A stretch of 64,000 bases of DNA from Candidatus Rokuibacteriota bacterium. Its GTDB lineage: Bacteria > Methylomirabilota > Methylomirabilia > Rokubacteriales > CSP1-6. Below the pieces are notes generated by a model. The model was given only the letters and a program-made list of their open reading frames with translations, made no database searches and was not told the origin of the DNA. This document shows positions 26,149 through 35,288 of the stretch, in pieces; the stretch's first letter is position 1; each line of letters opens with the position of its first letter. The position numbers were made by a program, and so were the translations under genes. The stretch is taken from NCBI GenBank assembly GCA_016200085.1, contig JACQFL010000032.1:107592-171591 (forward strand), given 5' to 3'.

Positions 26149-26183
26149 CGCACCCTCCGTGGTCGCGCGCAGCGACGGCTGCG

Positions 26184-27188
26184 TCACCGACGCCCTGCCA
26201 TGAAGTCCTCGGCGAGGGCGACGTCCTCCGGGCTCCCGATCACGAGCGGGACCCGCTGGTGCGCCGCGCTCGGCCGCACGTCCATGATGCGATCGCGGCC
26301 CGTGCTCGCGCGGCCGCCCGCCTGCTCCACGACGAACGCCATCGGAGCCCCCTCGTACTGCAGGCGCAGCTTCCCGGACGGCTTGCCACCCGCGGTCGTG
26401 TCCGCCGGGTAGAGGAAGATCCCGCCCTCGAGCAGCGTGCGGTGGAAGTCGGCGACCAGCGACCCGACGTAGCGGGCCGAGTACGGCCGGTCGGTCGCAC
26501 CGTCGCTGGCGCGAAGGTAGTCGATGTACCGGCGCACGGCCGGGTCCCACTTGGTGGCGTTGCCCTCGTTCACGCTGTAGATCCGCCCGCGCGCGGGGAT
26601 CCGGATGCGGGCGTGCGAGCGGAGGAACTCGCCGATCGTCTGATCGAGCGTGAACGCGTCCACGCCGTCGCCGAGCGTGAGGACGAGGACGGTGGCTGGG
26701 CCGTACATCACGTAGCCGGCGGCGACCTGCACCGTGCCGGGGGCCACGGCGTCGACCATCGCGTGCCGGGCCTCGCGGCTGCGGCGGCGGATCGAGAAGA
26801 TCGTCCCGACGATGCCGTTGACATCGAGGTTCGACGAGCCGTCGACGGGGTCGAAGCAGACGACCCACGAGCCGTCGGCGCAGCGATGCTCGAGGTGCAC
26901 CGGCTCGGCCAGCTCCTCGGACACGAGCGTGCAGACGCGGCCGCTGTCGGTGAGCGCGTCGACGAGCACCTCGTTGGCCCAGAGGTCGAGCTTCTTGACC
27001 TTCTCGCCCTGGACGTTGGTCTCACCCGTCGTGCCCAGCTGGCCGATGAGCACGGCCCGCCCCAGCTCGCGCGCGATGGTCTTGCCGGCCACCGCGATCT
27101 GGGTGAGCAGGATCCCGAGATCGCCTGCCGCGCGGACGTGGTCGAAGAGCGTCGCCGCGCCGTCACTCACGGCGCGCGCCACTGCCAT
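26184..27188 (-). CDS. fbp: fructose-1,6-bisphosphatase class I
   Basis: A 334-residue class I FBPase with the metal site FDPVDGSSNLDVN, substrate region VNEGNATKWDP and GGIFLYPADTTAGGKPSGKL. It dephosphorylates fructose 1,6-bisphosphate to fructose 6-phosphate. ATG 27188 is used; the open frame continues upstream but loses similarity. In this operon it would return triose carbon to the hexose pool. The 35-base gap before the truncated aldolase gene implies co-transcription. Confidence 0.93.
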   Translation of the reverse strand: MAVARAVSDGAATLFDHVRAAGDLGILLTQIAVAGKTIARELGRAVLIGQLGTTGETNVQGEKVKKLDLWANEVLVDALTDSGRVCTLVSEELAEPVHLEHRCADGSWVVCFDPVDGSSNLDVNGIVGTIFSIRRRSREARHAMVDAVAPGTVQVAAGYVMYGPATVLVLTLGDGVDAFTLDQTIGEFLRSHARIRIPARGRIYSVNEGNATKWDPAVRRYIDYLRASDGATDRPYSARYVGSLVADFHRTLLEGGIFLYPADTTAGGKPSGKLRLQYEGAPMAFVVEQAGGRASTGRDRIMDVRPSAAHQRVPLVIGSPEDVALAEDFMAGRR

Positions 27189-27267
27189 CCGTCGGCAGCG
27201 ATGAGGCGTTCGGCCTCGAGTTGGCGAAGCGCGGCCTGTCGTCCTTGGTGAGGGCCACGGCTCCGGC

Positions 27268-28170
27268 TCAGGGACGGCCCGACCTGACCGCATGGCCGCC
27301 GAAGGCGTTGCGCAGGGCTGCCAGCATCTTGTCGGCGAACGAGTCCTCCTGCCGGGAACGAAAACGCGTGTAGAGCGAGGCGGTCAGGACGAGAGCGGGG
27401 ACGTCCTTTTCGACGGCGTCGAGCACCGTCCAGCGGCCCTCGCCCGAGTCCTCGACGTACCCCTTGATCTTCTCGAGCCTCGGGTCTGCGCTGAGGGCCG
27501 AGGCGGCGAGCTCGAGCAGCCACGAGCGCACGACGCTGCCCTGCATCCACAGATCGGCGATCCGAGGGAGCTTGAGCTCGAAGCTGCTCTTGCTGAGCAA
27601 CTCGAACCCTTCGGCGTACGCCTGCATCATGCCGTACTCGATGCCGTTGTGGATCATCTTGACGTAGTGTCCGGCGCCCGACGGACCCATGTAGGCGTAG
27701 CCGCGCTCCGGAGCGAGGGTCTTGAAGATGGGCTCGAGGCGCTTGAAGATCGCCTCCTCACCGCCGACCATCAGACAGTAGCCGACCTGCAGCCCCCAGA
27801 TGCCACCGCTCGTTCCCGCATCCACATAGTGGATGCGGCTGGGCCCGAGCTGCTCCGCCCGGCGAGCGTCGTCCTTGTAATACGAGTTGCCGCCATCGAT
27901 GATCACGTCGTCGGGCTCGAGGAGCGCCGCCAGCTCGCGGACCGTGCCCTCCGTCGGCTCTCCGGCGGGGACCATGATCCACACCGCCCGTGGTGGCGTC
28001 AGCGTCGCGACCATGTCCTTCAACGACGCCGCGCCGATGGCGCCCTCGCGCACCGACCCCTGGACGGTCTCTGCAGACCGATCGAAGGTGACCACACGAT
28101 GCGCGTCGCGCTGAAGCCGCCGAACCATGTTCATGCCCATCCGGCCGAGTCCCACAAAACCGAGTTCCAT
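27268..28170 (-). CDS. gnd: 6-phosphogluconate dehydrogenase, short (GndA-like, probably NAD+) form
   Basis: A 300-residue decarboxylating 6PGDH of the short type (the long NADP+ enzyme has about 470). Visible are GFVGLGRMGMNMVRRL, the substrate motif VDAGTSGGIWG, and the catalytic lysine/His region GAGHYVKMIHNGIEY. The second beta strand ends in VVTFDRSAE: Asp here, where NADP+ enzymes have Asn-Arg-Thr, favours NAD+. It converts 6-phosphogluconate to ribulose 5-phosphate and CO2. ATG 28170 is preceded by a GGAGGGGGGA site. A 79-base gap without a gene separates it from fbp. Confidence 0.93.
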   Translation of the reverse strand: MELGFVGLGRMGMNMVRRLQRDAHRVVTFDRSAETVQGSVREGAIGAASLKDMVATLTPPRAVWIMVPAGEPTEGTVRELAALLEPDDVIIDGGNSYYKDDARRAEQLGPSRIHYVDAGTSGGIWGLQVGYCLMVGGEEAIFKRLEPIFKTLAPERGYAYMGPSGAGHYVKMIHNGIEYGMMQAYAEGFELLSKSSFELKLPRIADLWMQGSVVRSWLLELAASALSADPRLEKIKGYVEDSGEGRWTVLDAVEKDVPALVLTASLYTRFRSRQEDSFADKMLAALRNAFGGHAVRSGRP

Positions 28171-28265
28171 CGGAGTTCCCCCCTCCGGAGTACCGCTCCG
28201 GTCCCCGGAGGCCGATAATGTAGACCGCGCGTGGCCCCTCGACAACAAGGCGTCTTCGGGCGCCC

Positions 28266-31200
28266 TCAGGCGATGGCCTGCTCGACGGCCACGCGCAGCG
28301 CCGTGAGCCCGGATGCGACGTCCGGCCCCAGGTGGACCCGCAGGACGCGACGGCCCCGCTCCCTGAGCACCTCGAGGTCACCGCGCGCCTGCGCCTCCTT
28401 CACCACCCCGAAGGTGTACCTCTGCCCGGGGACCGCCACGTCCGCGCGGTCGTCGCAGGTGATTTGCAGGAACACTCCCGAGTTGGCGCCCCCTTTGTAG
28501 GCCTGACCCGTCGAGTGAAGGAAGCGCGGTCCGAACCCCAGGCATGTGGCGACCTTGTACCGATCCCGGATTGTCGTCCGTATCTTCTGGAGCTCGGTTT
28601 CGTGTGCATCCGTCATCTCGACGTACGCCAGCAGCGCGACGTAGTCGCCGGCCTCGACCGTGCCCAGGTGCACCCCGAGCGCACGGGCGAAGCCGGGATC
28701 GTCGATGCGGAGCAGCGTTTCGCGGGGCAGCGCGCCGGTCGCTTCGCATTCGGTGGTCAGCTTGCGCGTGGCGGTCTTGCTCGCCTCGACATCCGGCTGG
28801 TTGAACGTGTTGATCCCGAGCACGGAGCCCGCCACGGCCGTGGCGAACTCCCAGCGGAAGAACTCCGCGCCCAGGTCGTAGGGATGCTCGACCTCGATGC
28901 GCACCACCGGCTGGCCGGCCGCCTCGAGCGCCGACACGCGCTCATCCTGACGCGTGTCAGGCGCCGACGCCAGCCGGAGGTACACGAACAGCCGGTCCCC
29001 TCCGTACGCACCCGGATCGCCGAGCGGCTCGCGGTCGACCGGGATGAGCCCCTTGCCTTCCTTGCCCGTCGACTCGGCGAGCAGTTGCTCGAGCCACGTG
29101 CCGAGGGCGCCGATCGCGGGCGACGTGATCAGCGTCACCTTGTCGCGCCCGAGGTTGCCGAGGACGCCCATGACGATCCCCAGCACGGCGCCCGGGTTCT
29201 CCTCGACGGGCACCGACGAGGCGCAGGCCTTGGCCATCTGATCGGCCTGGCCGAGGAACCGGGCGACGTCGAGCCCCATGAGGGCCGCGGGCACCAGGCC
29301 GAAGTCGGAGAGCGCCGAGAAGCGGCCGCCGATCGACGGCAGGCCGAAGAAGACGTGGCGGAAGCGGTCCGCCTCCGCGACCCGCTGCATCTTCGATCCG
29401 GGATCGGTGATCGCGATGAAGCGGCTGCCGGCACGGTCGGCGCCGACGACCTGGGTGGCGCGCTCGAAGAAGTACTGCTTGAAGATGTTCGGCTCGAGCG
29501 TGCTGCCCGACTTGCTCGAGACGATGAACAGCGTCTTCGCGAGGTCGACCGCCTTCTCGAAGGCCCGGACCTGCGCGGGGTCCGTCGAGTCCAGCACGTG
29601 CAGCTCGGGGTACCCCGCGATCCGGCCGAAGGTCGTCTTGAGGACGTCCGGGCAGAGACTCGAGCCGCCCATGCCGAGCAGGAGCACGTGGCTGAACTCG
29701 CCGCTCCGTGCCTCGGCCTGGATCCGGTGGAGGTGGTCGATGTTGGCGATCTGGTCGTCGGTGATGCCGAGCCAGCCCAGCCAGTCGGCCTCGTCCGAGC
29801 CTGTCCACAGCGTGGCGTCACACGCCCACAGGCGCCGCACCTTGCCCCCCGCCTGCCAGTCGCGGATGGTCGTGTGCACCGCCCCCTCGAGGTCGGGCGG
29901 CAGCGTGAATGTCTGTCGCTTGACCAGCTCGGGTGCGGCGAAGCGCTTGGACACCGCCGCGATCAGCGTGACGAACGCGTCAGCGAAGATCTTGACGCCG
30001 TCGGCGAGCAGCCTGTCGGTGACCTCCTTCATCGAGATCCCGACCTTCTCGAGCGTCTGCATCGTGTCGGCGGCCTCCTCGAGGTTCTCCTCGAGGCTGG
30101 CGCTGCATCGCCCGTGGTCGCGGAACGCGTCGAAGGTCGCGGGCGGAATCGTGTTGACGGTGTCCTTGCCGATCAACTCCTCGACGTAGAGGACGTCCCG
30201 GTAGCTCGCGTTCTTGGTGGACGTCGAGGCCCACAGCAGCCGCTGGGTCTGCGCGCCCCGCGCGGCGAGCGCCAGCCAGCGGGGGCTCGCATAGATCTCC
30301 TTGTAGCGCTGGTAGGTGAGCTTGGCGTTGGCGATGGCCACCTTGCCGGGCAGGCCCTTGAGCAGCGCCTGCTCCATGGCGTCCGTCGAGGTCTTGAGCC
30401 GAGCGGTGATCATCGCGTCGGTCGCCGAGTCGATGCGGCTGATGAAAAAGCTCGCAACGCTCGCCACGTGGCTCACGTCGCCGCCGGCCTTGTTGAACGC
30501 CTCGAGGCCCTCCATGAAGGCGCTGGCGACGCGCTCGTACGCCTCCTGGGCGAACAGCAGCGTCACGTTGACATTGATGCCCTCGGCGATCAGCTGCTGG
30601 ATGGCGGGCACGCCGGCCGGCGTCGCCGGGACCTTGATCATCACGTTCTCGCGGGCCACGGCCTTCCAGAGCCGGCGGGCCTCGGCCACGGTGCCCGCCG
30701 TGTCGTGCGCGAGATCGGGCGACACCTCCAGGCTCACGTATCCGTCACGCCGCCTGGTGGCGACGTAGAGGGGTGTGAGGACGTCGGCGGCTTCCTGGAT
30801 GTCGCGGATTGCGAGCCGCTCGTAGACCTGCTTGGCGTCGAGGTCCCGGTGGCGCTCGAGGGCCTTGAGGTCGGCCTCGTAGTCCTTGGAGCCGGCGATC
30901 GCCTTCTCGAAGATCGCGGGGTTCGAGGTGACGCCCCGGAGCCCGTCCTCGTCGAGCAACCGCGGGAGCTCGCCGCTGGTGATGAGGCTCCGGCGGATGA
31001 AGTCGAGCCAGACCGACTGGCCGTAGTTCTGGAGGATCTTCAGCGGGTTCGTCTGCTGACGCCGCAGCACGCTGCGCGCCACGTTGACGACGTTCTCGGG
31101 CGTGAAGCCGAACCTCGTCTGGAGCTCCTTCAGCGGCGCGGAGGCGCCGAACGTCTTCATGCCGATGATCTCGCCGTCGGGCCCGACGTATCGGCCCCAG

Positions 31201-33101
31201 CCGAACGTCGAGGCCTGCTCGACGGCGACACGCGCGGTGACCGACGGCGGCAGCACGCTCTCCTTGTACTTCTGGTCCTGGCGCTCGAAGAGCTCCCAGC
31301 ACGGCATGCTCACCACGCGCGCCTTGAGCCCCTCGGCGGTGAGGCGCTCGTGCCCCTGCACGCAGAGCGAGACCTCGCTCCCCGAAGCGAGCAGGAGGAC
31401 GTCGGGCTTGCCGTCCACGGCGTCGGCGAGCACGTAGGCGCCGCGCGCCACGCCGCTCGCCGGCCCGTACTTCGTTCGGTCCAGGGTGGGCAGCGCCTGC
31501 CGCGACAGGACGAGGGCGACGGGCTCGTGGCGCAGGGTCATGACGTGCCGCCACGCCTCGACGACCTCGTTGGCGTCGCCGGGCCGGATGGTCAGCAGGC
31601 CGGGAATGGACCGCAACGACGCGAGGTGCTCGATCGGCTGGTGCGTCGGGCCGTCCTCGCCGACCCCGATGGAGTCATGGGTGAAGACGTAGACGACGGG
31701 AAGCTCCATCAGCGCGGAGAGGCGGATGGCCGGCCGCATGTAGTCGCTGAAGATCAGGAAGCCCGCGCCGAACGGCCGGACCTTCGAGAGCGACAGGCCG
31801 TTGAGAACCGAGGCCATGGCGTGCTCGCGGATCCCGAAGTGGAAGTTGCGCCCCTCGGCGTGCGCCGCCGTGAAGTCGCCGGCGCCCTCGAAGGTCAGTC
31901 GCGTCTTGGTCGATGGCGCGAGGTCGGCGGCGCCGCCGATGAGCCACGGCACGTTGCCGGCGAGGACGTTGAGCACCTTGCCGGAGGCGTCGCGGCCGGC
32001 GACGCCCTTCGGATCGGCGGGGAAGGGCGCGAGGCCCCTGTCCCAGCCCTCCGGGAGCTGCCGGTGCTGCATCCGGAAGAGGTGGTCCGCGAGCTCGGGG
32101 TACTCGGCCGTGTACTCCTCGAACTTCGTCATCCACGCCTCGCGCGCCGCCCGCCCGCGCGCGCCGATGCCGGCGGCGAAGTGCTCGCGCACGCCGTCGG
32201 GGACGAGGAACTGCGCATCCTGGGGCCAGCCGTAGTTCCGCTTCGTCAGCCGGATCTCTTCCTCGCCGAGCGGTTCGCCGTGCGCCGCATGGGTGTCCTG
32301 CTTGTTGGGCGCCCCCCAGGCGATGTGGCTGTCGACGATGACGAGCGTGGGCCGGTCCGTCGTCGCCCGGAAGGTCTTGAAGGCGCGCTCGAGCATCTCG
32401 AGGTCGTTGGCGTCGCCGACGCGCGTGACGTTCCAGCCGTAGGCGATGAAGCGCGTCGCCACGTCCTCGCTGAAGGCCCACTCGGTGTGGCCCTCGATCG
32501 TGATCTTGTTGTTGTCGTAGATCCAGCACAGGTTGGCGAGCTTCAGGTGGCCGGCGAGCGAGGCGGCCTCGCTCGAGACGCCCTCCATCATGCAGCCGTC
32601 GCCGGCCAGCGCGAAGACGTCGTAGTCGAACATCGCGAAGCCCGGACGGTTGAAGTGGCTCGCCATCCAGCGGCCCGCGATCGCCATGCCGACGCTGGTG
32701 GCCACCCCCTGGCCGAGCGGCCCCGTCGTCGTCTCGACGCCCGACGTCCAGCGGTACTCCGGATGCCCGGGGCACTTGCTGTCCAGCTGGCGGAAGCGCG
32801 TGATGTCGTCCAGCGTCACCGAGAGCTGGCCCAGCCGCTCGTACTGCGGATTCACGGCCTTGACGCCGGCCAGGTGGAGCAACGAGTAGAGCAGCATGGA
32901 CGCGTGCCCCATCGAGAGGACGAAGCGGTCGCGGTTGGGCCAGATCGGATCGTCCGGATCGAATCGAAGGAAGCGCTGCCAGAGCGTGTAGACGACGGGC
33001 GCCATCGCCATGGGGGTTCCCGGATGGCCCGAGTTCGCCTTCTGGACGGCGTCCATCGCGAGGGTGCGGATGGTGTTGATCGCGAGTTGGTCGTGGTTCA
33101 C
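28266..33101 (-). CDS. transketolase-transaldolase-glucose-6-phosphate isomerase trifunctional fusion
   Basis: One uninterrupted 1,611-residue frame. Residues 1-681 are a full transketolase (GDGCMMEGVSSEAASLAGHL for TPP, SHIAWGAPNKQDTHAAHGEP). Residues 684-1050 are a full transaldolase (TNPLKILQNYGQSVWLDFIR, active-site region NVMIKVPATPAG). Residues 1055-1611 are a phosphoglucose isomerase (LLGMGGSSLCPDVLKT, SSKSGSTLEPN). Tal-Pgi fusions are known; adding transketolase in front with only SVLRRQQ as linker is unusual. GTG 33101 follows an AGGAGGGG site. All three active sites look intact, so one chain could convert pentose phosphates to glucose 6-phosphate. Confidence 0.93.
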   Translation of the reverse strand: MNHDQLAINTIRTLAMDAVQKANSGHPGTPMAMAPVVYTLWQRFLRFDPDDPIWPNRDRFVLSMGHASMLLYSLLHLAGVKAVNPQYERLGQLSVTLDDITRFRQLDSKCPGHPEYRWTSGVETTTGPLGQGVATSVGMAIAGRWMASHFNRPGFAMFDYDVFALAGDGCMMEGVSSEAASLAGHLKLANLCWIYDNNKITIEGHTEWAFSEDVATRFIAYGWNVTRVGDANDLEMLERAFKTFRATTDRPTLVIVDSHIAWGAPNKQDTHAAHGEPLGEEEIRLTKRNYGWPQDAQFLVPDGVREHFAAGIGARGRAAREAWMTKFEEYTAEYPELADHLFRMQHRQLPEGWDRGLAPFPADPKGVAGRDASGKVLNVLAGNVPWLIGGAADLAPSTKTRLTFEGAGDFTAAHAEGRNFHFGIREHAMASVLNGLSLSKVRPFGAGFLIFSDYMRPAIRLSALMELPVVYVFTHDSIGVGEDGPTHQPIEHLASLRSIPGLLTIRPGDANEVVEAWRHVMTLRHEPVALVLSRQALPTLDRTKYGPASGVARGAYVLADAVDGKPDVLLLASGSEVSLCVQGHERLTAEGLKARVVSMPCWELFERQDQKYKESVLPPSVTARVAVEQASTFGWGRYVGPDGEIIGMKTFGASAPLKELQTRFGFTPENVVNVARSVLRRQQTNPLKILQNYGQSVWLDFIRRSLITSGELPRLLDEDGLRGVTSNPAIFEKAIAGSKDYEADLKALERHRDLDAKQVYERLAIRDIQEAADVLTPLYVATRRRDGYVSLEVSPDLAHDTAGTVAEARRLWKAVARENVMIKVPATPAGVPAIQQLIAEGINVNVTLLFAQEAYERVASAFMEGLEAFNKAGGDVSHVASVASFFISRIDSATDAMITARLKTSTDAMEQALLKGLPGKVAIANAKLTYQRYKEIYASPRWLALAARGAQTQRLLWASTSTKNASYRDVLYVEELIGKDTVNTIPPATFDAFRDHGRCSASLEENLEEAADTMQTLEKVGISMKEVTDRLLADGVKIFADAFVTLIAAVSKRFAAPELVKRQTFTLPPDLEGAVHTTIRDWQAGGKVRRLWACDATLWTGSDEADWLGWLGITDDQIANIDHLHRIQAEARSGEFSHVLLLGMGGSSLCPDVLKTTFGRIAGYPELHVLDSTDPAQVRAFEKAVDLAKTLFIVSSKSGSTLEPNIFKQYFFERATQVVGADRAGSRFIAITDPGSKMQRVAEADRFRHVFFGLPSIGGRFSALSDFGLVPAALMGLDVARFLGQADQMAKACASSVPVEENPGAVLGIVMGVLGNLGRDKVTLITSPAIGALGTWLEQLLAESTGKEGKGLIPVDREPLGDPGAYGGDRLFVYLRLASAPDTRQDERVSALEAAGQPVVRIEVEHPYDLGAEFFRWEFATAVAGSVLGINTFNQPDVEASKTATRKLTTECEATGALPRETLLRIDDPGFARALGVHLGTVEAGDYVALLAYVEMTDAHETELQKIRTTIRDRYKVATCLGFGPRFLHSTGQAYKGGANSGVFLQITCDDRADVAVPGQRYTFGVVKEAQARGDLEVLRERGRRVLRVHLGPDVASGLTALRVAVEQAIA

Positions 33102-33210
33102 GGGCTCCCCTCCTACCGCGTCGCTCTCGCTCGCTCACCTGCATCGCCCGAGGACCGAGGATCTAAAGGACAGGACTTCCACCGGGAGCCGGCGCGCGCC
33201 GGGCCGGATG

Positions 33211-35190
33211 TTATTCCATCAGCACGCTGACCTGCCGCTCGAACGCGTGCTCGGCGGCGACGCTGACGTTGTAGCGCGTCTGGCAGGCCTGCAGGATCGT
33301 CTTCGCGAACTCGGGGTGATCACGGAGCACGCGGTTGAAGTCCTCCTTCTCGAGCACGAAGACCTCGCAGTACTCCCTGGCCCGGACGGAGGCGTTGCGG
33401 GGCTCGGAGCGGAGCAGGCTGATCTCACCGAAAAAGGCGCCGGGCCCGAGCGCGTTGATGACGGCGCCGTCCCCGTCGAGGACGTCGACTTCGCCCTTGA
33501 CCAGGAAGTACATCTCGCGGCCCACGTCGCCCTTCCTGACGATGAAGTCGCCGGGGGCGCAGACTCCCGGTTTCAGCGCCAGGGCGATGTTGCGCTGGAA
33601 GATGGCGCTGCAGGCCTGGAAGAGCGGCACCTGCTCGACGACGTTGCGGTTGACGACCTCGAGCCAGGTGCGGCCGTCGCGCTCGATCAGGTCGAAGGCG
33701 GCCTTCGGGCCCCATGAGCCGGCCGGGTAGTTCGGGAAGTCCTCCGCCGGCATGGCCGTCCACACGTCCAGGATGGGCTGGGCGATCCTCCACGCGAGCT
33801 TGACGAGATCCGTCCGCGAGAAGAGCATCGCGTCGCCGAGCATGCAGTGGTAGAGCAGCACCTCGTAGCCCGTCGCGCGCGCCGCCTCGAACGCCTCGCG
33901 GTAATCGAAGCGCATGTTGACCTGCTGCAGATTCATGGACGGGCCGGGGTGCTTGGCCTGGAAGCGGACCTCGATCTCCTGGTCCGGCTGGATGTGGAAG
34001 ATGAGCTGGTTCGATTCCAGCCGCTCCACGGTCGGCGTGTCACGGAAGATGACTTCGGGCGCCTTCTTGAACTGCACCAGGATCTCGGTGCCGCGACGCC
34101 AGAGCGCCTTGCCTGACCGGAGGTAAATGGGCACGCCTTCCCACCGCCAGTTGTCGATGAAGAGCCTGAGCGCGGCGAACGTTTCCGTGCTCGACCGGGG
34201 ATCGACGTCGGACTCCTGCCGGTAGCCGACCGCGGTCTCACCGTTGGCTCTGCGGCCCGGGGCGTACTGTCCGCGCACCGCGTTCGCGAGCACGTCCTCG
34301 GGCCGCATGGTCCGCACGGCCTCGAGGACCTTGGCCTTCTCGTTGCGGATCGCCTCGGGCCTGAGAGAGGGGGGCGGCTCCATGCAGAGGTAGGCGAGCA
34401 TCTGGAGCATGTGGTTCTGGATCATGTCGCGCAGCACGCCCGCGCGCTCGTAATACCGTCCGCGTCCCTCCACACCCACCGTCTCGGCCACCGTGAGCTG
34501 GATGTGGTCGACGTGGTTCCTGTTCCACAACGGCTCGAACATCCCGTTGGAGAATCGGAAGGCCAGGAGGTTCTGCACCGTCTCCTTCCCGAGGTAGTGG
34601 TCGATACGGTAGATCTGATCCTCGCGCCAGCACTTCAACAGCTCGCCGGACAGCTCGATGGCCGAGGCCAGGTCGTGGCCGAACGGCTTCTCGACGATCA
34701 CCCGTCGCCAGCCGCGCTCCTCGGCCGTGCCGCCTGCGGACGCGAGCTGCGCGGAGATGAGCCCGAAGAGCGGCGGCGGCACCGCCAGGTAGTAGAGCAC
34801 ATTGCCTGCGCTCTGCCACTCGCCGTCGAGCTGCTCGACGAGGGCCACGACGCGCTCGAACGTCTTCGTCTCCTCGAACGTGCCGTGGGCGTACCAGAAA
34901 CGGCGGACGAGATCGCTCCAGACCTCCTCGTCGAACTGCTGGCGGGTCGAGAATTGACGGACGTCGGTCGACATCTTCTCGCGGAACTGCCCGGTTGTCA
35001 GCTCGTCCATGGCCACGCCGACCAGGGCGAAGCGCTCGGACAGCAGACCGTCACAGGCGAGGTTGTAGAGCGCCGGCATCAGGAGCCGCTTGGTGAGGTC
35101 GCCCGAGGCCCCGAAGATAACCATGACGCACGCCTGGCCGGTGGGCGCCGGGGACACGGCGGAACGGTTCAGCGTCACGGGTGAGAGCAT
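33211..35190 (-). CDS. zwf: glucose-6-phosphate dehydrogenase fused to a C-terminal cyclic-nucleotide-binding domain
   Basis: Residues 18-515 form a complete G6PDH: coenzyme motif GASGDLTKRLL, and the active-site RIDHYLGKE at 195-203. Residues 521-645 are a cyclic-nucleotide-binding (CAP-ED/CNB) domain. Its phosphate-binding cassette FFGEISLLRSEPRNASVRA keeps Glu589 and Arg598, the residues that hold the ribose and cyclic phosphate in cAMP/cGMP sensors. A normal G6PDH ends near residue 510, so this is a real C-terminal addition in frame. It is the entry enzyme of the operon below. The obvious hypothesis is allosteric control of NADPH production by cAMP, cGMP or a related nucleotide; no cyclase is in the window. 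Confidence 0.93.
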   Translation of the reverse strand: MLSPVTLNRSAVSPAPTGQACVMVIFGASGDLTKRLLMPALYNLACDGLLSERFALVGVAMDELTTGQFREKMSTDVRQFSTRQQFDEEVWSDLVRRFWYAHGTFEETKTFERVVALVEQLDGEWQSAGNVLYYLAVPPPLFGLISAQLASAGGTAEERGWRRVIVEKPFGHDLASAIELSGELLKCWREDQIYRIDHYLGKETVQNLLAFRFSNGMFEPLWNRNHVDHIQLTVAETVGVEGRGRYYERAGVLRDMIQNHMLQMLAYLCMEPPPSLRPEAIRNEKAKVLEAVRTMRPEDVLANAVRGQYAPGRRANGETAVGYRQESDVDPRSSTETFAALRLFIDNWRWEGVPIYLRSGKALWRRGTEILVQFKKAPEVIFRDTPTVERLESNQLIFHIQPDQEIEVRFQAKHPGPSMNLQQVNMRFDYREAFEAARATGYEVLLYHCMLGDAMLFSRTDLVKLAWRIAQPILDVWTAMPAEDFPNYPAGSWGPKAAFDLIERDGRTWLEVVNRNVVEQVPLFQACSAIFQRNIALALKPGVCAPGDFIVRKGDVGREMYFLVKGEVDVLDGDGAVINALGPGAFFGEISLLRSEPRNASVRAREYCEVFVLEKEDFNRVLRDHPEFAKTILQACQTRYNVSVAAEHAFERQVSVLME

Positions 35191-35288
35191 AGTCCATGCC
35201 CTCCCGGGTGAGGCGTGCGAGGCAATCCTCCGCCCGCGAGCACGGCGCCGGCCATCAGCGTCCGCCGGCCGAAGGAACGTCGCGTCAT
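35175..35288 (-). pseudogene. Tat signal-peptide stub of a lost secreted protein
   Basis: ATG 35288 overlaps the stop of the DUF1259 gene as ATGA. It opens a textbook twin-arginine leader, MTRRSFGRRTLMAGAVLAGG, then 15 unrelated residues and a stop inside the G6PDH start. A leader alone has no function, so the mature part seems to have been deleted near 35220. It could also be a coupling peptide, but that is less likely. Confidence 0.5.

Noticed and set aside
27189..27267. Small gene between gnd and fbp
   Set aside because: Short open stretches in two frames show no start with a ribosome site and no recognisable similarity.
28332..33230. Open frame of over 1,600 codons on the plus strand opposite the Tkt-Tal-Pgi fusion
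   Set aside because: Stop codons are rare in this base composition; the frame is a low-complexity mirror (rich in Arg, Glu, Val, Leu) of a clearly conserved gene, with no family similarity or ribosome site.
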